Part shown: in pieces, positions 7,620 to 18,200 of the stretch
Numbering within the stretch: the first letter of the stretch is position 1
Layout: each line of letters opens with the position of its first letter
NCBI GenBank assembly: GCA_024276455.1
Contig: JAJRXE010000091.1
Span: 1-34,448, forward strand
DNA from: Calditrichota bacterium
GTDB lineage: Bacteria; Calditrichota; Calditrichia; RBG-13-44-9
DNA: 34,448 nucleotides
Direction: 5' to 3'
The notes under the pieces: model-generated
Seen by the model: the letters and a program-made list of their open reading frames with translations, nothing else
Database searches by the model: none
Told to the model about the DNA's origin: nothing
Position numbers and translations under genes: made by a program

Positions 7620-9122
7620 TTAATTAATGACTACAATTTTACCCCAGGTTACTTTATCCTGAATGTGGGCGCGAAAAAAGTACACCCCATTGTCCACCAG
7701 GCGTCCGTTACTATCTCTCCCGTCCCAGGCAAGGGAGCGGTCTGAACCGGGGGAAACGGGACCGGCCTCGGTTTTCGTCAGGGTAACGACTTTTTCCAGC
7801 GCAAAGTTAAAGATTTCGATTTCCACGGTGGTGGGAGCCGAAATATCGTACTGGAAACGGATGTAATTTCCCCGCGCCGGAGAGAACGGATTCGGATAGG
7901 CGTACACCGCCGGATCGGTTCGTTCGGTGGTGGAAACAAAACTGCGAAAGATGGTCCAGGTAAAGCCGTTGTCCGCCGTCATGGCCAGTCCGTCGCTGCT
8001 CCCCACCCAGAGCCGATGTTGAACGCCCTGCAGCGGCGAGGTGGCGACGGAATAGAAATAATTGGTCAACAACTGTTCGCCGGTTTGACTGTCCACGATG
8101 GCGGGAAACTGGTACCAGCTTTTACCGCCGTCCACCGATTTAAAGACGCCTTTTTCGGTGGCCACGTAGGTAACGGAATCGTAAAAAGCAATATTGCGAG
8201 GGAAAGCGCCGTCGCTGAGTTCCTCTTTCAGGCAGATTTCCCAGGTTTGTCCGCCATCCGGAGTTTTACTGATGGCAAAATATTCGTTGCCTCCGGTGGG
8301 CAGGGTTGCCGCCCACACGCTGCCGTCCCAGGGATTATAGGCCAGGGCAATACACCAATTCCCGGAAATCCCTCCCGGTTCCGGCTCGCCATTCTCCACC
8401 CGAAATCGGGTCCAGGTTTGCCCACCGTCGATGGATTTGCTAATTCCATCTGCGGTGCCCACCCAGATGTTCCCGTTTTCCGCCATGACGGCGAAGCCCC
8501 GATGGTTGAGGTAATCCAGCGCGCTGAAAGGTTTGCCGTCCGTGGTTACCACCTCCCAGGTCTGTCCTCCGTCCAGGGAACGCCGGATTCCCCCTCCAAA
8601 GCTGGCAATCCAGATCTGATTGTCCAGAAAGGCAATGTCGAAGGTTACGTTTTGCACTGCCGTGGTGGTGGGACGCTTTCCGTTCAGGGTGTCGTCGCGG
8701 GCATCCCGGGGCTGGGGAATGAAAACCCATTCACTGCTCCCGGGAGGCAGGTACCGTAACCCACCGCCAACCGCCAGGCTTTGTCCCTCTTCCACGGTGG
8801 TGTCGTAGGCGGTGGCAATCCAGATGGTGCCGTCCGCCGCGACGGCCAGCGCAGATATTCCGCCTTTGCCGCCGTATTCCGTGGGAGTAAAATTCTGCCA
8901 GCTGCTTCCAAGGTCCCGGGTAACGCTTAAACCGAAGCCGGTTGCCGCGTAAAGTACCCCGTCCTGCCAGACCAGATCAGTCACTCCATTACCCACCAAT
9001 CCGTTGCTATCCGGTTCCTCCTGGAACAGTTTAAAATTGGTCATTATTTGGGAAACGGCGGGACTGTGCACCCACAGCAGCACTCCCAGCGTCAAATAAA
9101 TCAGATTGCGAGTCGCTTTCAT
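7620..9122 (-). CDS. Secreted BNR-type beta-propeller protein with T9SS-like sorting domain
   Basis: This 500-residue protein has a signal peptide (1-24, ending AVS before Gln25). Residues about 30-395 form a propeller of sialidase/photosystem-stability (BNR) repeats, each with a DGG.TW core (for example SLDGGQTWE, SIDGGQTWTR, SVDGGKSWYQ). The last 90 residues begin AYPNPFSP and contain a FlgD-like Ig fold (SLAWDGRDSNG, NGVYFFRA) ending GKIVVIN. That is the usual layout of type A C-terminal sorting domains, which direct cargo through SprA and are cleaved at the surface. BNR propellers bind ligands or partners and are usually not catalytic. The gene sits between a lipoprotein gene (22 bases) and two PorV/PorQ genes. 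Start ATG has AGGA upstream. The ligand is unknown. Confidence 0.82.
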   Translation of the reverse strand: MKATRNLIYLTLGVLLWVHSPAVSQIMTNFKLFQEEPDSNGLVGNGVTDLVWQDGVLYAATGFGLSVTRDLGSSWQNFTPTEYGGKGGISALAVAADGTIWIATAYDTTVEEGQSLAVGGGLRYLPPGSSEWVFIPQPRDARDDTLNGKRPTTTAVQNVTFDIAFLDNQIWIASFGGGIRRSLDGGQTWEVVTTDGKPFSALDYLNHRGFAVMAENGNIWVGTADGISKSIDGGQTWTRFRVENGEPEPGGISGNWCIALAYNPWDGSVWAATLPTGGNEYFAISKTPDGGQTWEICLKEELSDGAFPRNIAFYDSVTYVATEKGVFKSVDGGKSWYQFPAIVDSQTGEQLLTNYFYSVATSPLQGVQHRLWVGSSDGLAMTADNGFTWTIFRSFVSTTERTDPAVYAYPNPFSPARGNYIRFQYDISAPTTVEIEIFNFALEKVVTLTKTEAGPVSPGSDRSLAWDGRDSNGRLVDNGVYFFRAHIQDKVTWGKIVVIN

Positions 9123-9144
9123 ATTTTCCTCAAAAAGTTTTCAA

Positions 9145-10317
9145 TTACTGAATTAAGTGTAAAACCCTGACTGGTCCGGCCGTTCGATGCCCCACCCGAT
9201 CGACCGCCCAGAAGGCAAAACGGTAATCCCCTGGAGGGGTTCCGGCCGCCAGAAAAATGGTCAGGGTGTAAATACCATCGCCGGCGAGTTCGTCGCCGGC
9301 CGCCTGGGGATCGTTCACTTCATAGGGCAATCCGTTATCGAACATGAGAAAGGGATTTCCCTGCGAAGGTTGACCGTCTGGCAGATAGGAATTGAAAAAC
9401 ACCGAATCCACATCAGCCAGCCCCTGCGCATCGGTTACCTGAACGGTAATAACGATTTTCTGACTCCCGGAGGCGGGAATTTTTATGGTATCCGGTGCAA
9501 CGGCATTCCAGATTTCCGGCGGGGTGTTTTGCACCGCTATGGTTTGTTCGCGGGGCGGCGAATAATCTTCCACCCGGTCGAACGCCGAAAAGGTTAACTG
9601 ATAAGGTCCATTTTTTCCGGCACCGTAAGTGGAATCGATTACCTCGGAGAGCACTCCCTGAGGGTTGGGTGGTCCCCACACCGTGTCGCGAAACGCTATG
9701 GAGGCATCTCCTTCGCGCTGCCCAACGATTAACACGCCCTGCACATCCGCCACCCCGTCACTATCCTGGACGGCAAACTGAATGGTCGTCGGGGGCATGC
9801 CAGGAAGAATGCTGTCCGGGAATACCACCTCCAGCAATTGGGGGGGATGGTTCAGGAGGTACTCGGTCTGGAGGGTATCCACCCGCACCGATTCACCTTC
9901 GGTCGAAAAGGCTTCGACAATCACCCGGTACATTCCCGGAGAAAGCCGGTCTTTCAAATCCATCGCCGGGACAATGCGCCGGGAGTACACCTGGTCGAAG
10001 GCGATCACGTCGCCGGAGCGGGGATCGATCTGTCCTCCGTCGTCCCATAACCGCCACCCGACCACAGTCTCCTGCTGATTATTTTGCAGGGATAGTCGCA
10101 CGGAATCGATTCCTTCGTTTCCTCTGGGGTGAGTTACCCGGGCCGTCAGAAGGAGGGGCTGGCTGGAAAATCCATTCATCAGCGCCGGGACTTCAACGCG
10201 CTGAATGGCAAAAGGAATTTCCGCTTCCACCGGCCCTTTTTCTTCCGAACAGGAAAAAAGGATCGGAACGATTCCCATCAGAAATAATCCCACGATTTTT
10301 AAAGCAACCTGCGACAT
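9145..10317 (-). CDS. Lipoprotein with Ig-like domains
   Basis: This 390-residue protein has a lipoprotein signal: hydrophobic residues 8-20, then LFSC with Cys23. The mature part looks like three beta-sandwich segments. The first and third share a block of the type DDG or DNG, Asp-rich loop, SGD or AGDGIYT, then a strand and a PG.YR turn (near 90-140 and 325-375). The middle segment carries DSDGVADV, and the third carries DAQGLADVDSV, as in calcium-binding choice-of-anchor or cadherin-like domains. It starts with AAGGAG upstream of ATG 10317 and is followed 22 bases later by the BNR/sorting-domain gene, so the two are probably one transcript. Likely an envelope lipoprotein that acts with its neighbours; no enzyme motif is visible. 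Confidence 0.78.
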   Translation of the reverse strand: MSQVALKIVGLFLMGIVPILFSCSEEKGPVEAEIPFAIQRVEVPALMNGFSSQPLLLTARVTHPRGNEGIDSVRLSLQNNQQETVVGWRLWDDGGQIDPRSGDVIAFDQVYSRRIVPAMDLKDRLSPGMYRVIVEAFSTEGESVRVDTLQTEYLLNHPPQLLEVVFPDSILPGMPPTTIQFAVQDSDGVADVQGVLIVGQREGDASIAFRDTVWGPPNPQGVLSEVIDSTYGAGKNGPYQLTFSAFDRVEDYSPPREQTIAVQNTPPEIWNAVAPDTIKIPASGSQKIVITVQVTDAQGLADVDSVFFNSYLPDGQPSQGNPFLMFDNGLPYEVNDPQAAGDELAGDGIYTLTIFLAAGTPPGDYRFAFWAVDRVGHRTAGPVRVLHLIQ

Positions 10318-10359
10318 TTTCGCTCCTTTTTTAGGGAGTTAAAGATTGTGTATTCAGGG

Positions 10360-10403
10360 AAGGTCCTTAAGGACCTTCGGGCAAAAGGCCGTTAACGGCC
10401 TTT
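10360..10403. repeat. Pair of related perfect palindromes (REP-like)
   Basis: Palindrome 1 is AAGGTCCTTAAGGACCTT (10360-10377). Palindrome 2 is AAAGGCCGTTAACGGCCTTT (10384-10403). They are 6 bases apart. Their 14-base cores GGTCCTTAAGGACC and GGCCGTTAACGGCC differ at two positions per arm, and each change is compensated in the other arm. The second covers the stop codon of prmA and, read on the minus strand, is followed by TTTT, so it may also end prmA transcription. Confidence 0.75.
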
Positions 10404-11228
10404 GCGCCACACCTGGGCAATCCATTCATTCTTTTGCAGCTGTTCCACCAATTCCAGACGTCCGGCCAGCGCTCGGTGCATTATTTCCCCTTCGGTCTCC
10501 AGCAAACCGGATAAAATCAGGCGCCCCCCGGGATTCAGTTTTGTCTCCAGGGCAAACAACATGTTTAAGAGAATCTCCCGGCTAATGTTGGCCAGAACCA
10601 AATCAAATCCTTTCTCCGGTACGCTATCTTCATTACCCACCCGAAAATCAATGGAATCCACCCGGTTTAATTGCCGGTTATGGTTGGCATTGGCAATGGC
10701 TTCCGGATCAATGTCAAAGGCAATCACCGGACCGGATCCCAACTTCCGGGCCAGAATGGCCAGAATCCCCGAACCGGTTCCGGCGTCCAGCACCGCATCC
10801 CCCTTCTTTAAATGCTTCACCAAAGCTAAAATCATCAGCTGAGTGGTTTCGTGAGTTCCGGTGCCGAAAGCCATTTGCGGATCAATAACGATGACCAGGG
10901 CCTCTTTCTCCCCCCGGGGCAAATCCCAGGGCGGCGCCACCCAGATATTTTCCGTTACCTTAACGGGTTTAAAATACTCCCGCCAGCGCTCCTGCCAGTT
11001 TTCTTCCGGCAACACGGCTACCGTAAGCTGCGTCTCCTTCAACCGTGGATTTATCTTCCGCAAAGCGGACAGTAACGCACCCAGCGAGAAATCCTCCGGG
11101 AAATAAACCGTCCACTGTGTGTCGCTGTTTTCTTCAATTCCCAGACATCCTTCCGAATACAGGACGGTGGCCAGAATATCCGGGTCGAAGCCGCTCAGCT
11201 CAAGTACAATTTTCCGGAACGTTTTCAT
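10392..11228 (-). CDS. prmA: Ribosomal protein L11 methyltransferase
   Basis: PrmA trimethylates ribosomal protein L11 using S-adenosylmethionine. From the ATG at 11228 the protein has 278 residues, close to the usual 290. It shows FGTGTHETT, the SAM-binding motif I DAGTGSGILAI, an acidic FDIDPEA, and VLANIS, the PrmA version of the N-methyltransferase motif. A TTG 12 bases further upstream is possible, but the ATG follows the preceding gene's stop by one base (TAGaATG), a typical reinitiation arrangement. A housekeeping gene inside an envelope cluster is odd; it may simply be carried with the upstream genes. Its stop codon lies in a palindrome that may terminate the transcript. Confidence 0.93.
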   Translation of the reverse strand: MKTFRKIVLELSGFDPDILATVLYSEGCLGIEENSDTQWTVYFPEDFSLGALLSALRKINPRLKETQLTVAVLPEENWQERWREYFKPVKVTENIWVAPPWDLPRGEKEALVIVIDPQMAFGTGTHETTQLMILALVKHLKKGDAVLDAGTGSGILAILARKLGSGPVIAFDIDPEAIANANHNRQLNRVDSIDFRVGNEDSVPEKGFDLVLANISREILLNMLFALETKLNPGGRLILSGLLETEGEIMHRALAGRLELVEQLQKNEWIAQVWRKGR

Positions 11229-11229
11229 T

Positions 11230-12219
11230 CTACCGTTCAACCACGTAAATTAATTCCATAAGAACTTTTCCCACCGCCTTCAAGCTCCGGGGCGAGCATT
11301 TATCCGGGGTATCCTGAAGCGTGTGCCAGTAACGATTCGTCTGATCCGGATAGGCCAGATCAATAATATCCACCGTTTTAATTCCCCCTTCATTCAAAAT
11401 CACATGGTCGTCGCTAATGTAGCCATTGATTTCGGGAATAAACTGGTACACACCCAGCGCCTGGGCCAGATCCCAGATTTTTTGCACCACTTCCGGCGCG
11501 TACTGCTGAGAGTACCCTTCGATGGGGAGCTGCAAATAGGCGTCGCCCACCATATCCAGCAAAATCCCGTACATGGGAAAAAAACGGGTGTTGTTTTTAA
11601 CAAAATAGCGGGATCCAAGGAAATAATTCTGAAGGTCCCCCTGTTTACCGTAATCCTCTCCGTCGAAAAAGACAATATCGATCCCCACCGGTGGAGGATT
11701 TTGCGCGAACTGACGGGCCATTTCCAGCAGCATCGCTACCCCACTGGCACCGTCGTTCGCTCCCAGAATCGGTTTGTGGGCGTTTTCCGGAGAGTCCATG
11801 TCCGCCACCGGACGGGTGTCCCAGTGGGCACAGAGCAAAATTCGCCGGGTCAGTTCGGGGCGAAAGCGGGCGATCACATTAGTCATGGTCAGGGTAATCC
11901 CTCGGTCGGCATCGTAATGCATGAAGGGCTGGGTCTCCACGTGGGGGGTGTACTTGCGGAGCTGGGAAACCAGATACTGCAAACAGGCCCGATGCCCTTC
12001 CGAACCGGGATTTCGGGGGCCAAAATTTGTCTGCGCCACCAGAAAAGCAAACGCGCTGTCGGCGTTAAATTGCGGTTGGGCGGTCCCGGCCGCCGGAAAA
12101 GCGAGCCCCAACAACAATCCCAGTCCGCCCCAGAGCCAGATTCTCCTTCCCCCTCTTCCAAGAAAATGGACTTTCTCTTTCCAACACAAAAATAATTGTT
12201 TCAAATCTGTTACCCTCAT
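11230..12219 (-). CDS. Exported M28-family zinc enzyme, glutaminyl-peptide cyclotransferase-like
   Basis: From the ATG at 12219 the protein has 329 residues; a GTG at 12258 would add 13. A basic patch and hydrophobic stretch (24-47) end GTA before Gln48. Metal and active-site candidates are His132 and Asp134 in CAHWDTRP, Asp156 in GANDGASG, Glu188-Asp189 in FFDGEDYG, Asp226, the SDDHVIL motif (His272), and YWHT with His299. This set matches animal-type glutaminyl cyclases of Bacteroidota as well as M28 aminopeptidases. The Glu-Asp pair and the DDH motif favour cyclase, which converts N-terminal Gln to pyroglutamate in the periplasm. It begins about 50 bases after the sprA stop, and prmA follows its own stop by one base, so all three are probably cotranscribed. 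No clear ribosome site is visible. Confidence 0.82.
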   Translation of the reverse strand: MRVTDLKQLFLCWKEKVHFLGRGGRRIWLWGGLGLLLGLAFPAAGTAQPQFNADSAFAFLVAQTNFGPRNPGSEGHRACLQYLVSQLRKYTPHVETQPFMHYDADRGITLTMTNVIARFRPELTRRILLCAHWDTRPVADMDSPENAHKPILGANDGASGVAMLLEMARQFAQNPPPVGIDIVFFDGEDYGKQGDLQNYFLGSRYFVKNNTRFFPMYGILLDMVGDAYLQLPIEGYSQQYAPEVVQKIWDLAQALGVYQFIPEINGYISDDHVILNEGGIKTVDIIDLAYPDQTNRYWHTLQDTPDKCSPRSLKAVGKVLMELIYVVER

Positions 12220-12266
12220 TTTTAGTGGTAATTTTAACACCACATCGCCCCCAAACACAACGGAAA

Positions 12267-15200
12267 TTACCGGATGGCAATATTCACATTAATTCCGAAT
12301 TCAAAATAAGAAGTGGTGCCGGTCAGTTTCGTTTCGGTCACCGCTTTCTCAATGAACATGGCTCCGTTCACCTTCTGACTAAACCGGTAGTTCACCGAGG
12401 GTTTAATTTTCCAGGACTTATTCTTGGCTTCTTCTTCAAAAGAATCCGACCCGGGACGTTTGGCCAGAATCAGGTCGCTGGACACATTAAACGCCAGCGT
12501 AAAGGTCATTTCGTTGCGCAGCTTTTTGCGCTTTAGAAATGGAATCGGTAATTTTAACCCTCCTCTTTTGGTGTAGGTAAAATTCATATCGAATCCCGAA
12601 CGGGTGCTTTTCTTGGCGGCTCCGGTGGCACTGTAATTGAAATTAATGCTTTTGGTGTAGCGAATCGTTCCGTTGACCCCCCATTTTGTATTGAGGTTAA
12701 TCCCCAGGAACGGCTGGTAATTCATGGTGTAACTCCAGGAATCGCGGGATTTAACATTGTCATCGTACCGGTTAAACTCATTAAACTTGCCGCTGCGGGA
12801 ATGATCGATGGTAATGGTCCGGGCAAATTTCCGAAACATGGGGAATTTTTCCAGCCCGCTCAGCCGAATCCGCCAATCCGGAATGAACATGCTCCAGCTG
12901 AATTTTTCCGGATCGTCCCCCAGAAAGAAATAGGAGCTAGTTACCGATTCCGTTTTTTGCTGATTATTCTGTGCCATATCTTTGCGAAAATTGTAAGAAA
13001 AAGAGGTGGTCAGGTTTTTCATGAAATCAAAATCCATACTGGCGGCAATATTCTTGGAATTTTTAATGGCCGGTAAACGAGGAATTTTATTAAACGTGGT
13101 GTCCACCCCTACTCCCGGATCGGTTGTAAAACCAAACATGTAATTCAGGGTCGGCATTCGGTCGATATTAAAATGCTGGTAATTGTCCGTAACCTGGTAA
13201 TCGAAATTAATGGTGCGCCAGGAGTCGAAAAAGTGCCAGACCAGCATCAACGGATTGGGAATTTTAATGGGCGGTACCCGGCTTTTTTTCTTCCCTCCGG
13301 TGCTGTCCTGGCCGGATTCGGTTTTACCGCCCCCGGACGCTGGTTGCCCACCTTTGATCTCCTTTTGGGGAACTCCCGGTATTCCGTGGCCCTGGCTCTG
13401 TCCGCTTTTTCCGGTCTGGGTCCTTCCCGGTCGACCCCGGTTTCGATTGGACACGCTCTTTCCTCGCTTTAACACCTTCTGCCTCAAGGGGTTGTAAATT
13501 TTGTTGACCAGCTCTTTCGGTCGAATATTCAGGCTAAGTTTCTTGTCAACCCGCAGGGAACTGGTCTTCTCGTTAGTTTTTACGTTGCGGAAATTGTAAG
13601 TAAAGTTGGAGTTGTAGGTAAATTTGGGAGACAGCCAGGAGGAAATTTTGGGGCCGTAATTTACCCCGAATCTCTGACTCATAAGCTTATCGACCCCGAA
13701 ATCAAAATTAGAGAAAATAGCATCAATCAGTTCTGGCGCCCGGTAGCCTTTTAACTGGGCATCGGACTGGTAATTTCGGGAGAAATTGATTCCCAGGCTG
13801 GGAAACATGGTGTAACTCATGCTCAATTTACGGGACGAGGTGGTGGTAATCCGGGTAGTGGGCTTTGCCTCCAGCCGGGCCTGCCGTTTGGACTCGTTGT
13901 CGTTAATAGAAATACCCGCCTGAATGGAATTGGGGGTGTAATAAAACTTCTGACTGGCCAACGCCCGGACAATCGGACCGTTCCCCAACCAACCAAAGGG
14001 ACGGAAAAAATTGTTTCGCCCAAAAGGCAGATTCAATTGCAACGAACCACTCAGCGCATTGACATCGTTTAACAAATTGCGTTCGTCGCTGGAATGACGC
14101 TGGCTCCAGTCCACATCCAGGCGCAGTAAGTCGATGGTGTATTTCAAGTACCAGGGTGCTTTGGGCGAGCTTCGGCGCTGAAAAGTGAACCCCAGCGATT
14201 TGCTCTGTGAAATCCGGGAATTCTTTTCCAATTCCGGATCCAGGGTGTTCAAACCGAAAAGCCGCTTGATTTTCTCTCCGAAACTTCCCCCGCTGTACTT
14301 GGTCAACTGATCGGTGTTGAAATAATATTTGGGGATTTGTTTATTGTACTGCAAGCCGCCGGAAACAGGAATTTGCAATCCCCAGCTTTCGGGGAAAAAC
14401 TTGTTTAATTTCAGGCTGAAACGGTAACTTTGCCGCTCATTGTTCATTCCCGAACCGTACTGATCTTCAATGCGGCGGAAATTCGCATCGGTGACTTCCC
14501 ACTGGGCGCGAAAGGACCCAACGTCCGCCAGAGTAAGATCGGCCCGTAAGCGCATGGCCGATCCCTTGTCCCGCTCCACATCGGTCACCCGAAGCTCGTC
14601 AATCCAGATTTCCATCCCCTCGATAGGAAAATCACCCACATTGCGCGCTCCCATAATCATAAAATTGATGTTCCGAAGGTTGGGTTTTCCCACCACCTTA
14701 AAATATTTCTCCGGGTGCTCCGGATCCTGGCGGTAATACACCGGTTGCCCGTTCAAAGAATCTACCAGAAACTCGTCCCGCTTGGTTTTCGCCAGTTCAT
14801 CCAATAACACATCGATATTGTTGCGTTCGTGCCAGTGGGCAAACACCGGTCCCCCGATTTCGTAATAAATCTCCTCGGTGGGCCCAAAACGAATGAAAAA
14901 TTGCAGGGGCGATTTAGCGTCCGGCAAATTACCGTCCGGCAACTGCCAATCTCCGTGCACGAACATTTTTAAGCGGGCGTAATTAATCAGATTCATTTTT
15001 TCCGGCAACTGTTTGTTCGCTTCTGCTATCGCCCCCGGTTCCAGATGGTTTAACCGGAGAACCAGAGACTGCTCTTTGCTTTTCGCCCGGGTAATCCGGT
15101 CCACAATTCCTGTAACGTTGGGCGGCGAATGGTACGGTTCGGGTCCGCCGGGAATGGCGACACTATTCTCTTCATCGTTGTAAACGTCCAGGGTGAACAA

Positions 15201-18200
15201 ACTGTCGGATTTCACAAAGGGCGAGTTCTCGTCCTGGGCCACTCCGGTTTCTTCCCACTCGTTTCCCACAAAATCAAAGGTGGCTATTTGAATAAGGTGG
15301 TACTTCCCATCGGGAGGCAAATTATTCACCCACAAACGAACGAAACGGATGTCTTGAAATGTTGTGTCCGGATTTCCCACCACCAGATTCGGATCGTACG
15401 CCCGGATGGGAATGCGGTACTGGCGCCAGCCTTTCTCGGTGGATCCGGTAATGTATGGATTTGACGGATCGCTGAGATCGAACTGATAGGAGAAGTAAGA
15501 ATTGGTCAGATTCAGCCCGCCGTCGCCGTCCAGGTCTTCGGTGTCCGGATATTTGGCTCCCATTCGTTCCCCATTTCCCTCGGTGCCGTTGATGTAGAGA
15601 AAGTTCGGGACCGTGGAGAGCGGATCTTTCCAGACATCCAACGGATCGGCATTCGGTTGTCCGTAGGGAATCCCATCCAGCCCGATGTCCTCCCCTTCAT
15701 CCAGTAATCCGTTTAAGTTGCGGTCTTCGGTGTTCAGATTTCGCAGCGAGGCCCGGCCCTGAATCGCAAAGGTGTTCTTGCGGATGTAAAAATCCTCGCT
15801 AATACGGCCAATATCGATATTCACCTGCCCAATGTCGCCCTTGATCCACAGCTCGATGTACTTGGTTTTCTTCTGATCGGGAAAACTCACCGTACTACGC
15901 ATAATTCCGCCCCAGGCCCGATCCTGCGGAATGCTGTCGTTCTTCCAGGCCAACACCAGCACGTTGGTCCCGTAACCGGTCTGGGCATTCACGTCCTTGT
16001 TCGGCCAGATATCTTTAATAGGCACCTGGTCGAAGGGATTGTACCAGAACATCCAAACGCGATTATCGTCCATCGCGTACATGAGCGAATCATTAGAGAT
16101 CGGAATGTCGAAATTGACTCCCAGCGAAGGAATCACAAATTTGGCCGGTACCGACGCCCGCGACCAGGTTAGATAGGGAATTCCCAGAGTGGTGGAACGC
16201 TTACTACCTTCGAAGTCGTCTATGTAGGCCACGCCGCCCTTCTCCCCCAACTTGTCTTCGTTGAACGTATTGGGATTGGGACTTACCTCGGCGTATTCCG
16301 CTTCGACGTGCAGCTTCGATTCGGCGGCGGTTTCCACCACGGGAAGCTTGTCCAGCGCCTTACTCAAAAAATTGGGGCGGAAATCCAGGGCGGTATTCAC
16401 ATCCCAGATGAAATTTCGCACCGGTTCCTGTCCCAGCCGCACCCGCTGATCCAGGGTGGAACGATTCAGATAGAGGGCCGTCATTCCAATGAATCCCCGC
16501 TCGCCCAGGGAATATTCCAGACGCCCACCCAACAGGGTCTTCTTGTCCAGCTGGAAGAGAGACCCCCGTTCGTATTCAATTTCCACATTGGCGTTGGGCC
16601 GGCGGGCTTCCTCGTCCAGAATCTGCAAGGTGCCACTGAAGTAATCGATGATGTAGTCCTTATCGCGAACCAGCTCGCGTCCGTTCAGACGCACCACCTC
16701 GGAGCCCTCCAGCACGTTGAAACCGAGATTGTAGGTCGAGGAACTGGTACTGGTGGTAATCTCGATGTCGAACTTGTGTTCCCGCTGCTCCAGGGTGTAG
16801 TCTTTGGCATTGTAAATTTTTACATACAGCGAGGAATCGATGGCAAAAGGACTTCCCCGGGGAGGTGCAAAAGGCGTCAACGACGGGAAGATCAAATAGC
16901 CGTTGGCGCGGTCAAAAATATTTCCGTTGTTCACGTCTATCTGCTTGTCACCGCCTTCAATGGGATTGCCCTGCTGATCGAGACGGTCTAACCCCATCAA
17001 ATAATTAAAGGACAACTGGGGCGGAACCGGCTGCACATCCACGTTTTCACCGGTCTTGGTGTACAGAATATTTACATCGAAACCTTCTTCCGGAATGCTG
17101 GAGGAACCCAGATTGTACACATTGCGCATCACCAATTTCCAGGTGGGGTATTCCGGTTTCAAAGCCTGCGGTTTAATCATTTTCAGAACAATGGTGGTGC
17201 TGTCGGCGATGTCTCCCACCAGCATTCCCCGGGTGGTTCCGTCTTCGGTTTGATAGGCAATAGCCAGGATATCCTGTTCCTGCAGGTTTTGGTTTAACCA
17301 GAAAAATCCCCGGTATTCGTCGTAGTTGTAATCTTCCGGGTACTTCAGCCGGACAAAGTAGGCAAATTTGACTTCCCCCTCCACATCAATCAACTTGTCG
17401 ATATTCTCTGGACCGACGGTGTCCGGATTGACCAGAGCCCAGCCGGGACGGGTCTCCTGATCGGTGGGACGGGAGCTGCGCCAGACGTCCAGCCGAACGA
17501 TCTTCTTCCCTTCGTCGAACAAGACCCACTGCATGGTCTCCGGGTCGTAGGCTTTTTCGAAATTCTCCTGGTAAATGTCGTCCACAAAGAAGAAGCGATT
17601 GCGCACATAATCGATGTCGCGCACCCGCACGGAATGTTTAGCGGCCTGACCGGTCTGGGTAATCTTCTGCTTCTCGCCCCGCTGCAAGCTGGCAATCCCG
17701 GTAAAGCTCAAATTTCCTAGTTGCATTTCGGTTTTTAAACCAAACAGCCCTTTATGCTTGGTGGTGGCCGAAACGTAATTGGTGCTGGGCAGGCTCAAGG
17801 ACACGTTTCCGGCTTCAATTTTTTGAATAATCTCATCCTCGTCGCCGGTGTAAGTCAGCCGCAGGGTGTTTTCCAGGTCAAAAGTGGCTTCGCTATTCTG
17901 ATCCACTTTTACACTCACCTTGTCGCCAACACGTCCCTCCACCTGAAACTGCTGGGTTTGCTTAAAGCGGGGACTGAAATTTCCTTTCTGTTCGAAACGG
18001 GAGACCGCCGAACCGGAACGTTTTTCGGCGCGCCCGGCCAATTCAAAAGAAATGTTACCGGTGACCCGCAACCCCACCCGGTCGCCACCAAAAATCCGTT
18101 TAAAGGCTTTACTCTTGATTTTTACCGGAATATTTAATTCGATTCCCGAAGAAGTGGAACGCTCGGTAACATTCAACCCTTTTAAAATGACTTTACGCAG

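Noticed and set aside
11229-11240. TTG start for prmA at 11240
   Set aside because: It would lie inside the preceding gene, and the ATG at 11228, one base after that gene's stop, fits the family N-terminus better.
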